Assembly: GCA_011391785.1 (NCBI GenBank)
Contig: JAABPW010000362.1
Coordinates: 1 to 36,550 of the forward strand
Length of the DNA: 36,550 bases
Direction: 5' to 3'
From: Verrucomicrobiota bacterium
GTDB lineage: Bacteria > Verrucomicrobiota > Kiritimatiellia > CAIKKV01 > CAITUY01
In this document: positions 11,357 to 20,920 of the stretch, piece by piece
Position numbering within the stretch: position 1 is the first letter of the stretch
Layout of the letters: each line of letters begins with the position of its first letter
Translations under genes and position numbers: made by a program
The notes under the pieces: generated by a model
What the model was told of the DNA's origin: nothing
Database searches by the model: none
Seen by the model: only the letters and a program-made list of their open reading frames with translations

Positions 11357-12667
11357 TCACGCCTTCACGATGTTTTTCGCGGGCTTGAGATAGACACCCC
11401 GGGTATCCACAAGCAGCCTGGCGTGCTTTTTCAGCAGCCGGTAATTGAAGGCCGTGTGGTTCGTGGCCAGCAGGACGCAGTCGAACGAGGCGATGTTCCG
11501 GGGGGTCAGCGCCACGCTCTTCAGGGCGAAATGATGTTCCCGCATCCGGGGAAAGGCGGGGAAGTAGGGATCGGAATAGGCCACCGTCGCGCCGCGCTGG
11601 CGCAGTTTTTCCATCAGGACCATCGAGGGCGATTCCCGCGGGTCATCCACATCCTTCTTGTAGGCAATGCCAAGCACCAGGATCCGGCTTCCCTTCACGG
11701 ACCGGCGTCGCTCGTTGAGCGCCTCGGCCAGCTTGTTGACGACCCATTCGGGCATCCCGCTGTTGACCTCGCCCGCCAGCTCGATGAAACGGGTGTGCAC
11801 GCCGTATTCGCGCGCTTTCCAGGTCAGGTAGAAGGGGTCGATCGGGATGCAGTGGCCGCCCAGTCCGGGTCCGGGCTGGTAGGGGACGAACCCGAAGGGT
11901 TTGGTGGAGGCGGCGTCGATGACCTCGTGGATGTCGATTCCCATGCGGTCGGCCACGATCTTCATCTCGTTCACCAGGCCGATGTTGACGGAGCGGTGGA
12001 TGTTCTCCAGGAGCTTGGTCATTTCCGCCACGCGGGTGGAACTGACGGGGACAACCCGGTCGATCACCTGGCCGTAGAGGGCCACTCCCACCGCCTGGCA
12101 GGCGGCGGAGTCACCCCCGCAGACCTTCGGGATGGTGCGGGTGTTGAACTTCTTGTTTCCGGGATCCTCGCGTTCCGGCGAGAAGACCAGGAAATAGTCC
12201 TCCCCGACCGTAAACCCGCGTGCCTGGATACGGGGCAACAACTCCTCGTCCGTCGTGCCGGGATAGGTGGTGCTTTCGAGCGACATGATCTGTCCGGCGC
12301 GGATATGCGGCATCAGCGACTCGACCGTCCCGATCACAAAGCTCATGTCGGGCTCGCGGTGCTCGTTGAGCGGGGTGGGCACGCAGATGATGAGCGCATC
12401 GGCCTTGCGGACCTCGGCAAAGTTGGTGGTGGCCCTGAATCCGGCCTTGCCGCACTTTTTGATCGAGGCGGCGGGGATGTGCTCGATGTAGCTCCTGCCC
12501 GCGTTCAGCTTTTTCACCTTGGCCTCGTCGATGTCGATGCCCAGCACCCTGAACCCCTCCTCGACGAAGCGGATGACCAGCGGCAGTCCGACATAGCCAA
12601 GGCCGACCACGCCGATCACGGCGGATTTCCGGTTCAGTTTGCCGATGAGCTTTTCCTGGTAAGTCAT
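11357..12667 (-). CDS. Nucleotide sugar dehydrogenase (UDP-N-acetyl-hexosamine/UDP-glucose 6-dehydrogenase family, WbpA-like)
   Basis: [90 protein letters not shown]. Confidence 0.92.
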   Translation of the reverse strand: MTYQEKLIGKLNRKSAVIGVVGLGYVGLPLVIRFVEEGFRVLGIDIDEAKVKKLNAGRSYIEHIPAASIKKCGKAGFRATTNFAEVRKADALIICVPTPLNEHREPDMSFVIGTVESLMPHIRAGQIMSLESTTYPGTTDEELLPRIQARGFTVGEDYFLVFSPEREDPGNKKFNTRTIPKVCGGDSAACQAVGVALYGQVIDRVVPVSSTRVAEMTKLLENIHRSVNIGLVNEMKIVADRMGIDIHEVIDAASTKPFGFVPYQPGPGLGGHCIPIDPFYLTWKAREYGVHTRFIELAGEVNSGMPEWVVNKLAEALNERRRSVKGSRILVLGIAYKKDVDDPRESPSMVLMEKLRQRGATVAYSDPYFPAFPRMREHHFALKSVALTPRNIASFDCVLLATNHTAFNYRLLKKHARLLVDTRGVYLKPAKNIVKA

Positions 12668-12677
12668 GCTTTCCCCC

Positions 12678-14105
12678 TTAAAGGACTGTTACTTTCAATC
12701 CGGTTTGATCCACTTCAAAGTCAAAGAAACGAGCCAGCGCGTTCGGCGGGTTCGCCGACAGGGTGGCCTGGATTTTCCGGGCGGCCGCCGCGTTCCGGGC
12801 GACCAGCAGGATGAAGCCGCCCCCACCCGCGCCGGGCAGCAACCGGCCCTCGGTCCACCGCGCGACGCTTTTCAGCAGCGCTTCGATCTGGGGATTGGTG
12901 GCACCGGGATCGACCTGCTTCTTCAGGGTCCAGTACTGCTCGATGCCCTGCGCGAACCCGTCCACATCCTGGGCATCGAGGCAGGCCTTCATGTCGAGCG
13001 CGGCGGTCTTGAGGTCGTCTATGGTTTTCAGGAGCCCGGGGTCGCGGGACAGGTATCGGTGCACGACATTGTGGAGAATGTTGCGGGCCATGCGTTTCTG
13101 GCCGGTAAAGTACAGGAGGGTCCGCTCGCGGAGCGCGCCGCCGGGCCGAAGATTGAAGACGGACCAGCTCAGGGCGGGGGTCTGGTCGGGCCCGGGCTTG
13201 GTGCGGATCAGCTTGACCCCCGGGATGATGCCGCCGACCTGGTCCTGCCAGCCGCCCCCGGTGCACATGCGCTGCTCCAGGATGCTGGTCAGCGTGATCA
13301 GGTGGTCCGCGGAGAAGGGTTCCCCGAGCACCCGGCCCAGGCAGGCGAGCACGGCGGCGCCCAGGATCGAGCTGGCGCCCATGCCGGAGCCCTTCGGAAG
13401 TGCCGAGAAAATCGTCAGGTCCAGGCCACCGCCGAGCACCTTCAGCCATTTGCCAAGGGGGATTTTCGGGTCGCTGGGGCCGATCCCGGCAAGTATCAGG
13501 GCCGCCTTGGGAAGCGCGGCCCAGTGGTGGGGATTGGCATGGTCCAGCAACTCGGCGGTGGTCGACAGGGTGATGCGCTCGCTCAGGTCAATGCTGGAGA
13601 GGCGGATGACGCCCTCCTGGTTGAGCTTGGCCATGACCTGGATGGGATATTGTCCGTTGAGCGTGATGGCGGCATTGACCACGCATCCGCCGAGTTCGGT
13701 GCTGATGGGTGGTGTGTCGGACCAGCCGCCCGCGAAATCCATGCGCACCGGGGTGGTCACCCAGACCACCTGGTCGTGAAGGATTTGGGCGGGTTTCGGA
13801 TGGCCGGGAATCGCGGCGGACTGGGCTACGGAATCGGCGACCGCACTGAAGGCGGCCTGCCGCATCGACGGGGGCGTGGCCAAACCCAACGTCTTCAGGC
13901 AGAAGGCGCGCGGCAGGCCGGCGCTTTCGGCGAGGGCTTCCGCCAGGCAGAGCAGTCGCGCCCGGAACAGGGGCTGGGGGTGGCGCGACAGGGCGTCCGC
14001 CAGTTCGGCGAGGGCCGCCCGCGCTGCCGCGGGCGAGCGGATCCCGGCGACGATCTCCGCGGCGGACAGCCGTTCATTGGCGATCAGTTGTTCGGGAATC
14101 GTCAT
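12678..14105 (-). CDS. GHMP-family kinase resembling the L-fucokinase half of FKP
   Basis: [80 protein letters not shown]. Start MTIPEQL at 14105, 4 nt after the epimerase stop. Confidence 0.85.
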   Translation of the reverse strand: MTIPEQLIANERLSAAEIVAGIRSPAAARAALAELADALSRHPQPLFRARLLCLAEALAESAGLPRAFCLKTLGLATPPSMRQAAFSAVADSVAQSAAIPGHPKPAQILHDQVVWVTTPVRMDFAGGWSDTPPISTELGGCVVNAAITLNGQYPIQVMAKLNQEGVIRLSSIDLSERITLSTTAELLDHANPHHWAALPKAALILAGIGPSDPKIPLGKWLKVLGGGLDLTIFSALPKGSGMGASSILGAAVLACLGRVLGEPFSADHLITLTSILEQRMCTGGGWQDQVGGIIPGVKLIRTKPGPDQTPALSWSVFNLRPGGALRERTLLYFTGQKRMARNILHNVVHRYLSRDPGLLKTIDDLKTAALDMKACLDAQDVDGFAQGIEQYWTLKKQVDPGATNPQIEALLKSVARWTEGRLLPGAGGGGFILLVARNAAAARKIQATLSANPPNALARFFDFEVDQTGLKVTVL

Positions 14106-14109
14106 GGTT

Positions 14110-15069
14110 TTATGTACGGTGATAGTCCTTGTACCACGCCACGAATTTCGGGATGCCCTGCGCGATGGAAGTGGTGGGCTGGAATCCCAGTTTCTGCCGG
14201 GCGAGCGTGATGTCCGCGTAGGTGGCCTCGACATCGCCGGGCTGGATCGGCAGGAGCTCCATCTTCGGCGTGATGCCCAGGCTCGCGGCCAGCGTTCCGA
14301 TCATGTCCATCAGGTTCTCGGACTGGTGGTTGCCCAGGTTCAGGACCTCGTACGGATTCAGGCCGGGGCGGAAAAGCGCCGCCTTGACGCCGGCGACAAT
14401 GTCGTCGATGTAGGTGAAGTCGCGCCGCATCCGGCCGTGATTGAACACGGGGATCGGCTTGTCGTCGAGCATCGTCCTGGTGAAAATCCACAGGGCCATG
14501 TCGGGGCGTCCCCAGGGGCCATAGACGGTGAAGAAGCGCAGGCCGATGGTCTGCATCCCGTAGAGGTGGGTGTAGGTGTGCGCCATGAGCTCATTGGCCT
14601 TCTTGGTGGCGGCATACAGGCTGACCGGGCAGTCCACGGGATCGCTCTCGCTGAACGGCAGCTTGGTGTTTCCGCCATAGACGCTGGAGCTGGAGGCATA
14701 GACCAGGCGCGGGGTTTTGGCATGGCGGCAGGCCTCGAGGATGTTGAGGAATCCCTCGATGTTGGATTTCTGGTAGGCGCCGGGGTTGGTGAGCGAGTAG
14801 CGGACACCGGCCTGCGCCGCCAGGTTGCAGACCACGTCGAAGGAGTGCTCCCGGAACAGGCGGGTGATGAGGGCCTGGTCGCACAGGTCGCCCTCGATGC
14901 CCGTGTAGCGGGGGTGGGAGGCGAGGGTGGCGTGCCGGTCGCGCTTGAGCGGCACGGAGTAATAGTCGTTGAAGTTATCCAGCCCAACGACCGTGTGTCC
15001 CTCCTCCAGAAGGGAGTGGGCCAGATGCATTCCGATAAAACCAGCTGTTCCTGTGACGAATACTTTCAT
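14110..15069 (-). CDS. NAD-dependent epimerase, UDP-glucuronate 4-epimerase-like
   Basis: FVTGTAGFIGMHLAHSLLEEGHTVVGLDNFNDYY, YASSSSVYGGNTKLPFSE, SLYAATKKANE, GLRFFTVYGPWGRPDMA, RDFTYIDDIVAG. Confidence 0.92.
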   Translation of the reverse strand: MKVFVTGTAGFIGMHLAHSLLEEGHTVVGLDNFNDYYSVPLKRDRHATLASHPRYTGIEGDLCDQALITRLFREHSFDVVCNLAAQAGVRYSLTNPGAYQKSNIEGFLNILEACRHAKTPRLVYASSSSVYGGNTKLPFSESDPVDCPVSLYAATKKANELMAHTYTHLYGMQTIGLRFFTVYGPWGRPDMALWIFTRTMLDDKPIPVFNHGRMRRDFTYIDDIVAGVKAALFRPGLNPYEVLNLGNHQSENLMDMIGTLAASLGITPKMELLPIQPGDVEATYADITLARQKLGFQPTTSIAQGIPKFVAWYKDYHRT

Positions 15070-15152
15070 AAGGTTTCCGGACTATTTCCTGTGACTCATG
15101 GCTTTCCACTATATCGGGAGCACAAGGCAAAGTCGAGAGTTCAAAAGAAGCA

Positions 15153-15182
15153 TTGACAATGAGGGGGGGAGAATCATAGATT
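15153..15182 (+). promoter_or_regulatory. Candidate promoter for rplU operon
   Basis: TTGACA 15153-15158, 18-nt spacer, TAGATT 15177-15182, ~65 nt upstream of rplU. Confidence 0.5.
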
Positions 15183-15246
15183 GACGCCCTTTTTGTGAGT
15201 GGGGGAGCCCCAAAACGGGGTCCTGTCTCCAGTAAGGACGTGAATT

Positions 15247-15561
15247 ATGGAAGCGTATGCAGTAATCGGAACGGGTGGCAAGCAGTACCGGGTTAAGCCT
15301 GGTGACACCCTTAAAGTTGAACTTCTCGAAGGGGAAGCGGGCGGTGCCTTGACGTTTGATGCCGTGCTGGCGCTTTCCGACGGGAAGGATATCAAGGTCG
15401 GTACTCCCTTCATCAAGGGCGCCAAGGTCAGCGCCGAGATTGTGGAGCAGACCAAGGGTCCCAAGGTGGTGGCGTTCAAGAAGCGGCGCCGCAAGGGGTA
15501 TAACCGGAAGGTTGGTCATCGCCAGCCGTTGACCGCAGTGCGTGTCACCAGTATTGGCTGA
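15247..15561 (+). CDS. rplU: 50S ribosomal protein L21
   Basis: [33 protein letters not shown]...[25 protein letters not shown]. Confidence 0.97.
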   Translation: MEAYAVIGTGGKQYRVKPGDTLKVELLEGEAGGALTFDAVLALSDGKDIKVGTPFIKGAKVSAEIVEQTKGPKVVAFKKRRRKGYNRKVGHRQPLTAVRVTSIG

Positions 15562-15575
15562 ACAGGAGTTTAGAA

Positions 15576-15827
15576 ATGTCGAAAGCAGGCGGCAGTCGAG
15601 TTAACGGGCGGAATAGCCCCGGTCAGCGTTTGGGCGTCAAGAACTATGACGGCGAGACCGTGAAGGCGGGAAGCATCATTGTCCGGCAGCGTGGCACCAA
15701 GGTTCAGGCCGGGCGCAACACCAAGTTGGGCAATGATAACACCGTGTTTTCACTGGTGGCCGGCAAGGTGAAGTTTGAGAAGGAAGGCCGTCGCGTGACG
15801 GTTATTCCGGATGTCGCCACGGCATAA
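15576..15827 (+). CDS. rpmA: 50S ribosomal protein L27
   Basis: [48 protein letters not shown]; directly follows rplU. Confidence 0.97.
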   Translation: MSKAGGSRVNGRNSPGQRLGVKNYDGETVKAGSIIVRQRGTKVQAGRNTKLGNDNTVFSLVAGKVKFEKEGRRVTVIPDVATA

Positions 15828-15857
15828 CCGTGGAGCGAAGAACGTCCGTGTGAACAG

Positions 15858-15886
15858 GCCGCGCCCCTGGGCGCGGCTTTTGTTTT
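15858..15886 (+). terminator. Intrinsic terminator/attenuator between rpmA and obgE
   Basis: GCCGCGCC-CCTG-GGCGCGGC followed by TTTTGTTTT. Confidence 0.8.
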
Positions 15887-15907
15887 TTACAGGCGGAGGG
15901 AAAGTCC

Positions 15908-16921
15908 ATGAAGACCCGGAAATTTGTTGATACGGTGGTGGTCCATGCCGCAGGCGGCAACGGCGGCAATGGATGCCTGTGCTTCCGCCGCGAGAAGTAT
16001 GTGGCCAAGGGCGGTCCCGATGGCGGTGACGGCGGCCATGGCGGCCATGTCATCCTCAAGGCGGACGTGAATGCCGACAGCCTGATTTCCCTGTTTTTCA
16101 ATCCCCAGCAGCTGGCGGAAAAAGGCCAGCACGGCATGGGGAAGCGGATGCACGGCCGCAACGGCAAGAATCTGGTGATTCCCGTTCCCTGCGGCACCGA
16201 GGTGCATGATGTGGCCACCGGCCAGTTTCTCGGCGACCTGGTCGAACCCGGTTCGGAATTGCAGATCGCCCGGGGCGGCCGGGGCGGCCTCGGCAATCCC
16301 CACTGGCAGACCTCGACCCACCAGACGCCTTACGAGCATACCGATGGCGAACTGGGTGAGGAGAAGAATATCCGGCTCGATTTGAAGCTGTTGGCGGATG
16401 TGGGGCTGGTTGGGTTTCCCAACGCCGGCAAATCCTCACTGCTCAGCAAGATCAGCAACGCGCACCCCAGGATCGCCCCCTATGCCTTCACCACCCTGAA
16501 CCCGATCATCGGGACGGTCCAGGTGGGTGAGGATTTCGAGGCCACCAGCTACACCGTGGCGGATATTCCCGGGCTGGTCAAGGACGCCCACAAGGGGGTC
16601 GGCCTCGGCGTCCGGTTCCTCCGCCATGTCGAGCGCGCCACCTGCCTGGCCATCGTCATCGACATGGGTGGCGGGGAGGGACGCGATCCGGTTGAGGATT
16701 ACCGGGTTCTTCAGCGCGAACTGAAATTCTACCGCGAGGACCTGTTGCAGCGCTCAACCCTGGTGGTGGCCAACAAGATGGACTTGCCTGATGCCAAGGA
16801 GAACCTGACCCGCTTCCGCAAGGAAACCAAGACCAAGCCCCTGCCTGTTTCCGCCGAAACCGGCGAGGGCATTGACTTGCTCAAGTCGCGCCTGCTGCAG
16901 ATCGTCCGCCACCTCGCGTAG
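15908..16921 (+). CDS. obgE: GTPase Obg
   Basis: FVDTVVVHAAGGNGGNGCLCFRREKYVAKGGPDGGDGGHGG, G1 GFPNAGKSSLLSKI, DIPGLVKDAHKGVGLG, NKMD. Confidence 0.96.
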   Translation: MKTRKFVDTVVVHAAGGNGGNGCLCFRREKYVAKGGPDGGDGGHGGHVILKADVNADSLISLFFNPQQLAEKGQHGMGKRMHGRNGKNLVIPVPCGTEVHDVATGQFLGDLVEPGSELQIARGGRGGLGNPHWQTSTHQTPYEHTDGELGEEKNIRLDLKLLADVGLVGFPNAGKSSLLSKISNAHPRIAPYAFTTLNPIIGTVQVGEDFEATSYTVADIPGLVKDAHKGVGLGVRFLRHVERATCLAIVIDMGGGEGRDPVEDYRVLQRELKFYREDLLQRSTLVVANKMDLPDAKENLTRFRKETKTKPLPVSAETGEGIDLLKSRLLQIVRHLA

Positions 16922-16938
16922 CGGGGTGGTGGAGTGGC

Positions 16939-17868
16939 TCAGTCGCCCCATTCCCGGAAGGCCATGACGGCATCGAGTGAGGTGGCGCCGAGGAGCACCA
17001 TGAGCAGGCGATCAATCCCGAGGGCGATACCGCCGGAGGGCGGCATGCCGAGTTCGAGCGCGGCGAGGAACGCCTCGTCGAGCGGGTAGACCGGCGCCCC
17101 GGCTGCCTGACGTTCCCGGGCCCAGGTCTCAAACCGGCCTCGTTGTTCCGCCGGGTCAATCAGCTCGCTGAAGGCGTTGGCAATTTCAATCCCGCCGATG
17201 TAGAGCTCGAAGCGTTCGGCCACCCGCTCGCGCCCCGGCTTGCGGCGGGAGAGGGCGGCGGCCGCCGCGGGATAATCCATGACGAATACTGGTGTCGCGC
17301 GGGGAAGTGCCGGCTCGACCTTGTGGATAAGGTCATGTTCGAAGCGTTCCGCATCATAGGACTCCACCGGATTCCAGCCGGCATGGTGAAGGAAAAGCTC
17401 TTCAATCCGCAAACGTGGCCAGGGCGGGGGACCGCCTCCGTCGCCAAGGCCAGGGCGGCCAAGGAGGAGGGCGAGGTGGGTCAGCAGGGATTCCGTATCG
17501 GCCATGATGGCGGTATAGTCGGAATTCGTCCGGTACCATTCAAGCATGGTGTACTCCGGGTTGTGCCGGTCGCCGCGCTCGCCTTGGCGGAAGCAGGGGC
17601 CGATCTGGAAGATTTTCGAGCAGCCCGCCGCCAGCAGCCGCTTCATGTGCAGTTCCGGCGAGGTGCGCAGGAAGCTGGCCCCTGAGGGCTCGGCGTCGAT
17701 GTGGAGTTCCAGGGCCGGGGTGGGTAGGCGGACTGGGGTTTCCACCTCCATGAAGCCCTCCCGCCTGAACCAGTCGCGCAGGGCGTGGAGCACATGGCTG
17801 CGTAACTGAAGCGCCGGCTGCAGGGCCTGCAGCCGGGCGTGTTCGAGATAGGGGGAGCGCTGGCTCAA
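16939..17868 (-). CDS. epmA: EF-P lysyltransferase (EpmA/PoxA/GenX; truncated class II LysRS paralog)
   Basis: 309 aa lacking an anticodon-binding domain; GFMEVETPVRLPTPALELHIDA, RTSPELHMKRLLAAGCSKIFQIGPCFRQGERGDRHNPEYTMLEWYR, GIEIANAFSELIDP, GIALGIDRLLMVLLG; 2-nt gap after efp. Confidence 0.93.
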   Translation of the reverse strand: MSQRSPYLEHARLQALQPALQLRSHVLHALRDWFRREGFMEVETPVRLPTPALELHIDAEPSGASFLRTSPELHMKRLLAAGCSKIFQIGPCFRQGERGDRHNPEYTMLEWYRTNSDYTAIMADTESLLTHLALLLGRPGLGDGGGPPPWPRLRIEELFLHHAGWNPVESYDAERFEHDLIHKVEPALPRATPVFVMDYPAAAAALSRRKPGRERVAERFELYIGGIEIANAFSELIDPAEQRGRFETWARERQAAGAPVYPLDEAFLAALELGMPPSGGIALGIDRLLMVLLGATSLDAVMAFREWGD

Positions 17869-17870
17869 CG

Positions 17871-18446
17871 TTATTTCTTCAGCACGCGGTCGGCGTATTC
17901 GCCGGTGCGGGTGTCGATCTTGATGGTGTCGCCCTGGTTGATGAAGAGGGGGACCTGGATTTCAAAACCGCCATTGATCTTGGCCGCCTTGAGCGTATTG
18001 GTGGCCGTGTTGCCACGGGCGCCGGGCTCGGTTTCCAGGATCTCTTTCTCGATAAAGGTCGGCAGGTTCACGTCAACCGGGCGGTTGTTGTGGTACAGCA
18101 CGCGGACTTCGCAGTCCTCGAACAGGAAGTACTGGTTGTCGCCAAGGACCTTGCCGGACAAGGTGAACTGCTCGAAGTTCTCGTCCATGAAGATGAAATC
18201 CTCATCGCCTTCCTTGTGCGAGAAACGCATGGTGCGTTCTTCAAGGTCGGGCCGCTTGAGGGTGTCGTTGGAACGGAAGTTCTTGACGTAGGTGTTACCG
18301 TCAATCAGGCTTTTGAGGCGGCAGGTATAGATGGCTGCGCCCTTGCCGGGCTTGACGAAATTGAATTCGGAAATCACATAGGGAATCCCGTCGGCTTCCA
18401 CGCGGAGCCCCTTGCGAAAATCGGATGCTGAGTAATCTGCGGCCAT
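17871..18446 (-). CDS. efp: Elongation factor P
   Basis: SASDFRKGLRVEADGIPYVISEFNFVKPGKGAAIYTCRLKSLIDGNTYVKNFRSNDTL; KPGKG modification loop. Confidence 0.96.
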   Translation of the reverse strand: MAADYSASDFRKGLRVEADGIPYVISEFNFVKPGKGAAIYTCRLKSLIDGNTYVKNFRSNDTLKRPDLEERTMRFSHKEGDEDFIFMDENFEQFTLSGKVLGDNQYFLFEDCEVRVLYHNNRPVDVNLPTFIEKEILETEPGARGNTATNTLKAAKINGGFEIQVPLFINQGDTIKIDTRTGEYADRVLKK

Positions 18447-18620
18447 AAAAACAATCCCTTCGTTCCTCGACTTTTTTCAGAATAGCCGCATAAAATAGGC
18501 ATCCACCCCCGCTGTGTCAAACCCCAAATCAGGGTTTCGCTCCCTCCCGCTCCATCCCGCGCTTGACTTTACGGTTTCAAGGGGTAATCAATAGGCCCAT
18601 ATTTTCAAGGGAAAGACTTT

Positions 18621-19250
18621 ATGAACAATGTGACGATTATCGATATGATCATCCAGGGGTGGCCGGTGCTGTCGCTCCTGCTGTTGATGTCCATTTTTTC
18701 CATCACCATCATCGTGGACCGGGTGCGGCTGATCCGGCGCAACCAGGTGAATGCGCGCTCGTTCATGGCGCGGCTGCTCCGCATCCTGGCGGAGCAGGGC
18801 AAGCCGCAGGCGGTGGAGTTCTGCCGCAAGTATGAATTCCCGGTGGCGCTGGTGTCCGCCGAAATCCTCCAGCAGGCCGGGCCGCGCGAGGCGAAGGAGC
18901 GGGCGATGGAGCACGCCATGCAGGCCCAGGTGCGCAAGCTGGAGTCGATGGTGCCGGTGCTCGGGACGGTGGCGGGTACGGCGCCCTTCGTCGGGCTGTT
19001 CGGAACGGTCATCGGGATCATCAAGGCCTTCGCCAGCATTGCGGCCAACAGCGGGGGCGGACCCGAGGTGGTCTCGGCCGGCATCGCCGAGGCGCTGATC
19101 ACCACGGCGTGCGGACTGGTCGTCGCCATTCCCGCCCTGATCGGCTACAACTACTGCATCCACATGTCCGAGGTGCTGATGACCGATGTCGAGCTGTCGG
19201 TCTACGACCTGATCGAGGTGCTGTGCCGGAATGAGGCGACACAGGCATGA
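18621..19250 (+). CDS. exbB: MotA/TolQ/ExbB-family proton channel protein
   Basis: LESMVPVLGTVAGTAPFVGLFGTVIGIIKAFASI...ISTA-like IAEALITTACGLVVAIPALIGYNY. Confidence 0.9.
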   Translation: MNNVTIIDMIIQGWPVLSLLLLMSIFSITIIVDRVRLIRRNQVNARSFMARLLRILAEQGKPQAVEFCRKYEFPVALVSAEILQQAGPREAKERAMEHAMQAQVRKLESMVPVLGTVAGTAPFVGLFGTVIGIIKAFASIAANSGGGPEVVSAGIAEALITTACGLVVAIPALIGYNYCIHMSEVLMTDVELSVYDLIEVLCRNEATQA

Positions 19251-19672
19251 AGGCTCCCGCCAAGGTCCTCGGCAAGCACCGCATCATGGCGGAGATCAAC
19301 ATGATCCCGTTTATCGACGTGGTGCTGGTGCTCCTGCTGATTTTCATGATCATGACGCCGCTGCTGGTGCAGTCCCAGCTCAAGATCAACCTGCCCGGCC
19401 TCAAGAAGCTCGAGCCCGAGCAGCCCCGCAAGCAGACCCTGACGGTCCAGGTGGACCGGGCGGGCGGGGCCTACCTGGGCGGTATGCCCGTGGCGCCGGA
19501 CCTGCTGGAAGCGCGGCTCCGCCAACTCCTGACCGACCCGGAGCACCAGCCCGTGGTCGTCGAGGCCGACAAGGATGTTCCCTTCCAGCATGTCGTCACC
19601 GTGATGGACGCCGCCAAGCGCGTTGGCGCAACCAAGCTGGCCGTCAGCGTCAGGAAACAGGAAAAAAAGTAA
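19247..19672 (+). CDS. exbD: ExbD/TolR-family biopolymer transport protein
   Basis: MAEINMIPFIDVVLVLLLIFMIMTPLLVQSQLKINLP; start overlaps exbB stop (ATGA). Confidence 0.9.
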   Translation: MKAPAKVLGKHRIMAEINMIPFIDVVLVLLLIFMIMTPLLVQSQLKINLPGLKKLEPEQPRKQTLTVQVDRAGGAYLGGMPVAPDLLEARLRQLLTDPEHQPVVVEADKDVPFQHVVTVMDAAKRVGATKLAVSVRKQEKK

Positions 19673-19726
19673 AGCCGCAAGGAATCAGGAAACAGTGGAA
19701 TCCTTCCCGATATTTCCCGCCTTCCC

Positions 19727-20875
19727 ATGAAGATACTGGCCATAGACGACAACCAGAATGACCTGACGCTGCTGAAGATCATGGTGGCGCGCGCCTTGCC
19801 CGGGGCTGAACTCCTGACGGCCACGAACGGGTCGGAGGGCCTGGCCCTGGCCCTGGCGGAGGATCCGGATGTGATCCTGCTCGATATCATCATGCCGGGT
19901 ATGGACGGCTTCACGACCTGCCGCAAGCTCAAGGAAGCCGAGAGCCTGCAATTTGTCCCGGTGGTGTTCCTGTCGGGATTTGAGGCTGACAAAAAGAGCC
20001 GCATCCGGGCGCTGGAGTCGGGGGCGGAGGGGTTCCTCAACAAGCCGACGGATGAGGCGGAGCTCATCGCCGAGATTCGCGCCATGGCCAAGATCAAGGC
20101 CGCGAGCCAGATGCAGAAGCTACAGAAGGAGCAGCTCGCCATCCTGGTGGAGGAACGCACCCGGGAACTGCAGGAAAGCCACGACCGGCTTGAACGGGCC
20201 GTGGTGGAGCGCACGCAGCGGCTCAGGCGGCTGGCCACCGAGCTGACCCTCACGGAACAGCGGGAACGGCGGCGGCTGGCGGATTTCCTCCACGATGACC
20301 TGCAGCAGGTGCATGCCGCCGCCATGCTGGCCGCGGATAAACTGGTAGAGGGCAAGGCCGGCAGCAGCATGAAGCGTGAAGTGATGAAGCTCCACCAGTA
20401 CCTGGAGGAGGCAATCAGCAAAACCCGCCGCGTCGGCAATGAGCTGGTTCCCTCGCTCCTCTATATGCTGGGCATGGGCGCGGCCCTGCGGCAGCTGGTC
20501 ACCCAGATGCAGGAACGCCACGACCTGCAGGTCCAGCTCGACCTCCAGGACGAGCTGGACCAGTTTTCGGAGGATATCAAGATCCAGCTGTTCAATTTTA
20601 TCCAGGAACTGCTGTTCAACGTCGCCAAGCATTCCGGCACCAAGGCCGCCACCCTCTCCATCAAGGCGGGCGTGAAGCGGATTGAGATCATCGTCTCCGA
20701 TGAGGGCAAGGGGATTGAGCGGGACGGCAAGCGGACGGGCGAAACCCAGGTCGGGGGGTATGGCCTGTTCCGCATCAGCGAGCAACTGGAGAATCTCGGC
20801 GGTGAAATGACCATCACCTCCGCCCCCGGCAAAGGGACCCGCATTGCCATGACCGTTCCCGTCACACCATGGTGA
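19727..20875 (+). CDS. REC-histidine kinase hybrid (N-terminal receiver, coiled coil, HisKA_3, HATPase)
   Basis: REC: KILAIDDNQNDL, VILLDIIMPGMDG, FLNKP; HisKA_3: EQRERRRLADFLHDDLQQVHAAAM; HATPase: FNFIQELLFNVAKHSG, VSDEGKGI, GYGLFRISEQLENLGG. Confidence 0.92.
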   Translation: MKILAIDDNQNDLTLLKIMVARALPGAELLTATNGSEGLALALAEDPDVILLDIIMPGMDGFTTCRKLKEAESLQFVPVVFLSGFEADKKSRIRALESGAEGFLNKPTDEAELIAEIRAMAKIKAASQMQKLQKEQLAILVEERTRELQESHDRLERAVVERTQRLRRLATELTLTEQRERRRLADFLHDDLQQVHAAAMLAADKLVEGKAGSSMKREVMKLHQYLEEAISKTRRVGNELVPSLLYMLGMGAALRQLVTQMQERHDLQVQLDLQDELDQFSEDIKIQLFNFIQELLFNVAKHSGTKAATLSIKAGVKRIEIIVSDEGKGIERDGKRTGETQVGGYGLFRISEQLENLGGEMTITSAPGKGTRIAMTVPVTPW

Positions 20876-20920
20876 TCAGGAGCGTTGCCGGGGACAGGGA
20901 GAATCGTGGAGGGAGGCTAT

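Noticed and set aside
11423-12814. 463-aa plus-strand ORF antisense to the sugar dehydrogenase
   Set aside because: Antisense artefact; dehydrogenase motifs clear on opposite strand
12666-14210. 514-aa plus-strand ORF antisense to the GHMP kinase
   Set aside because: Antisense GC-frame artefact; no recognisable domain, kinase motifs are on the minus strand
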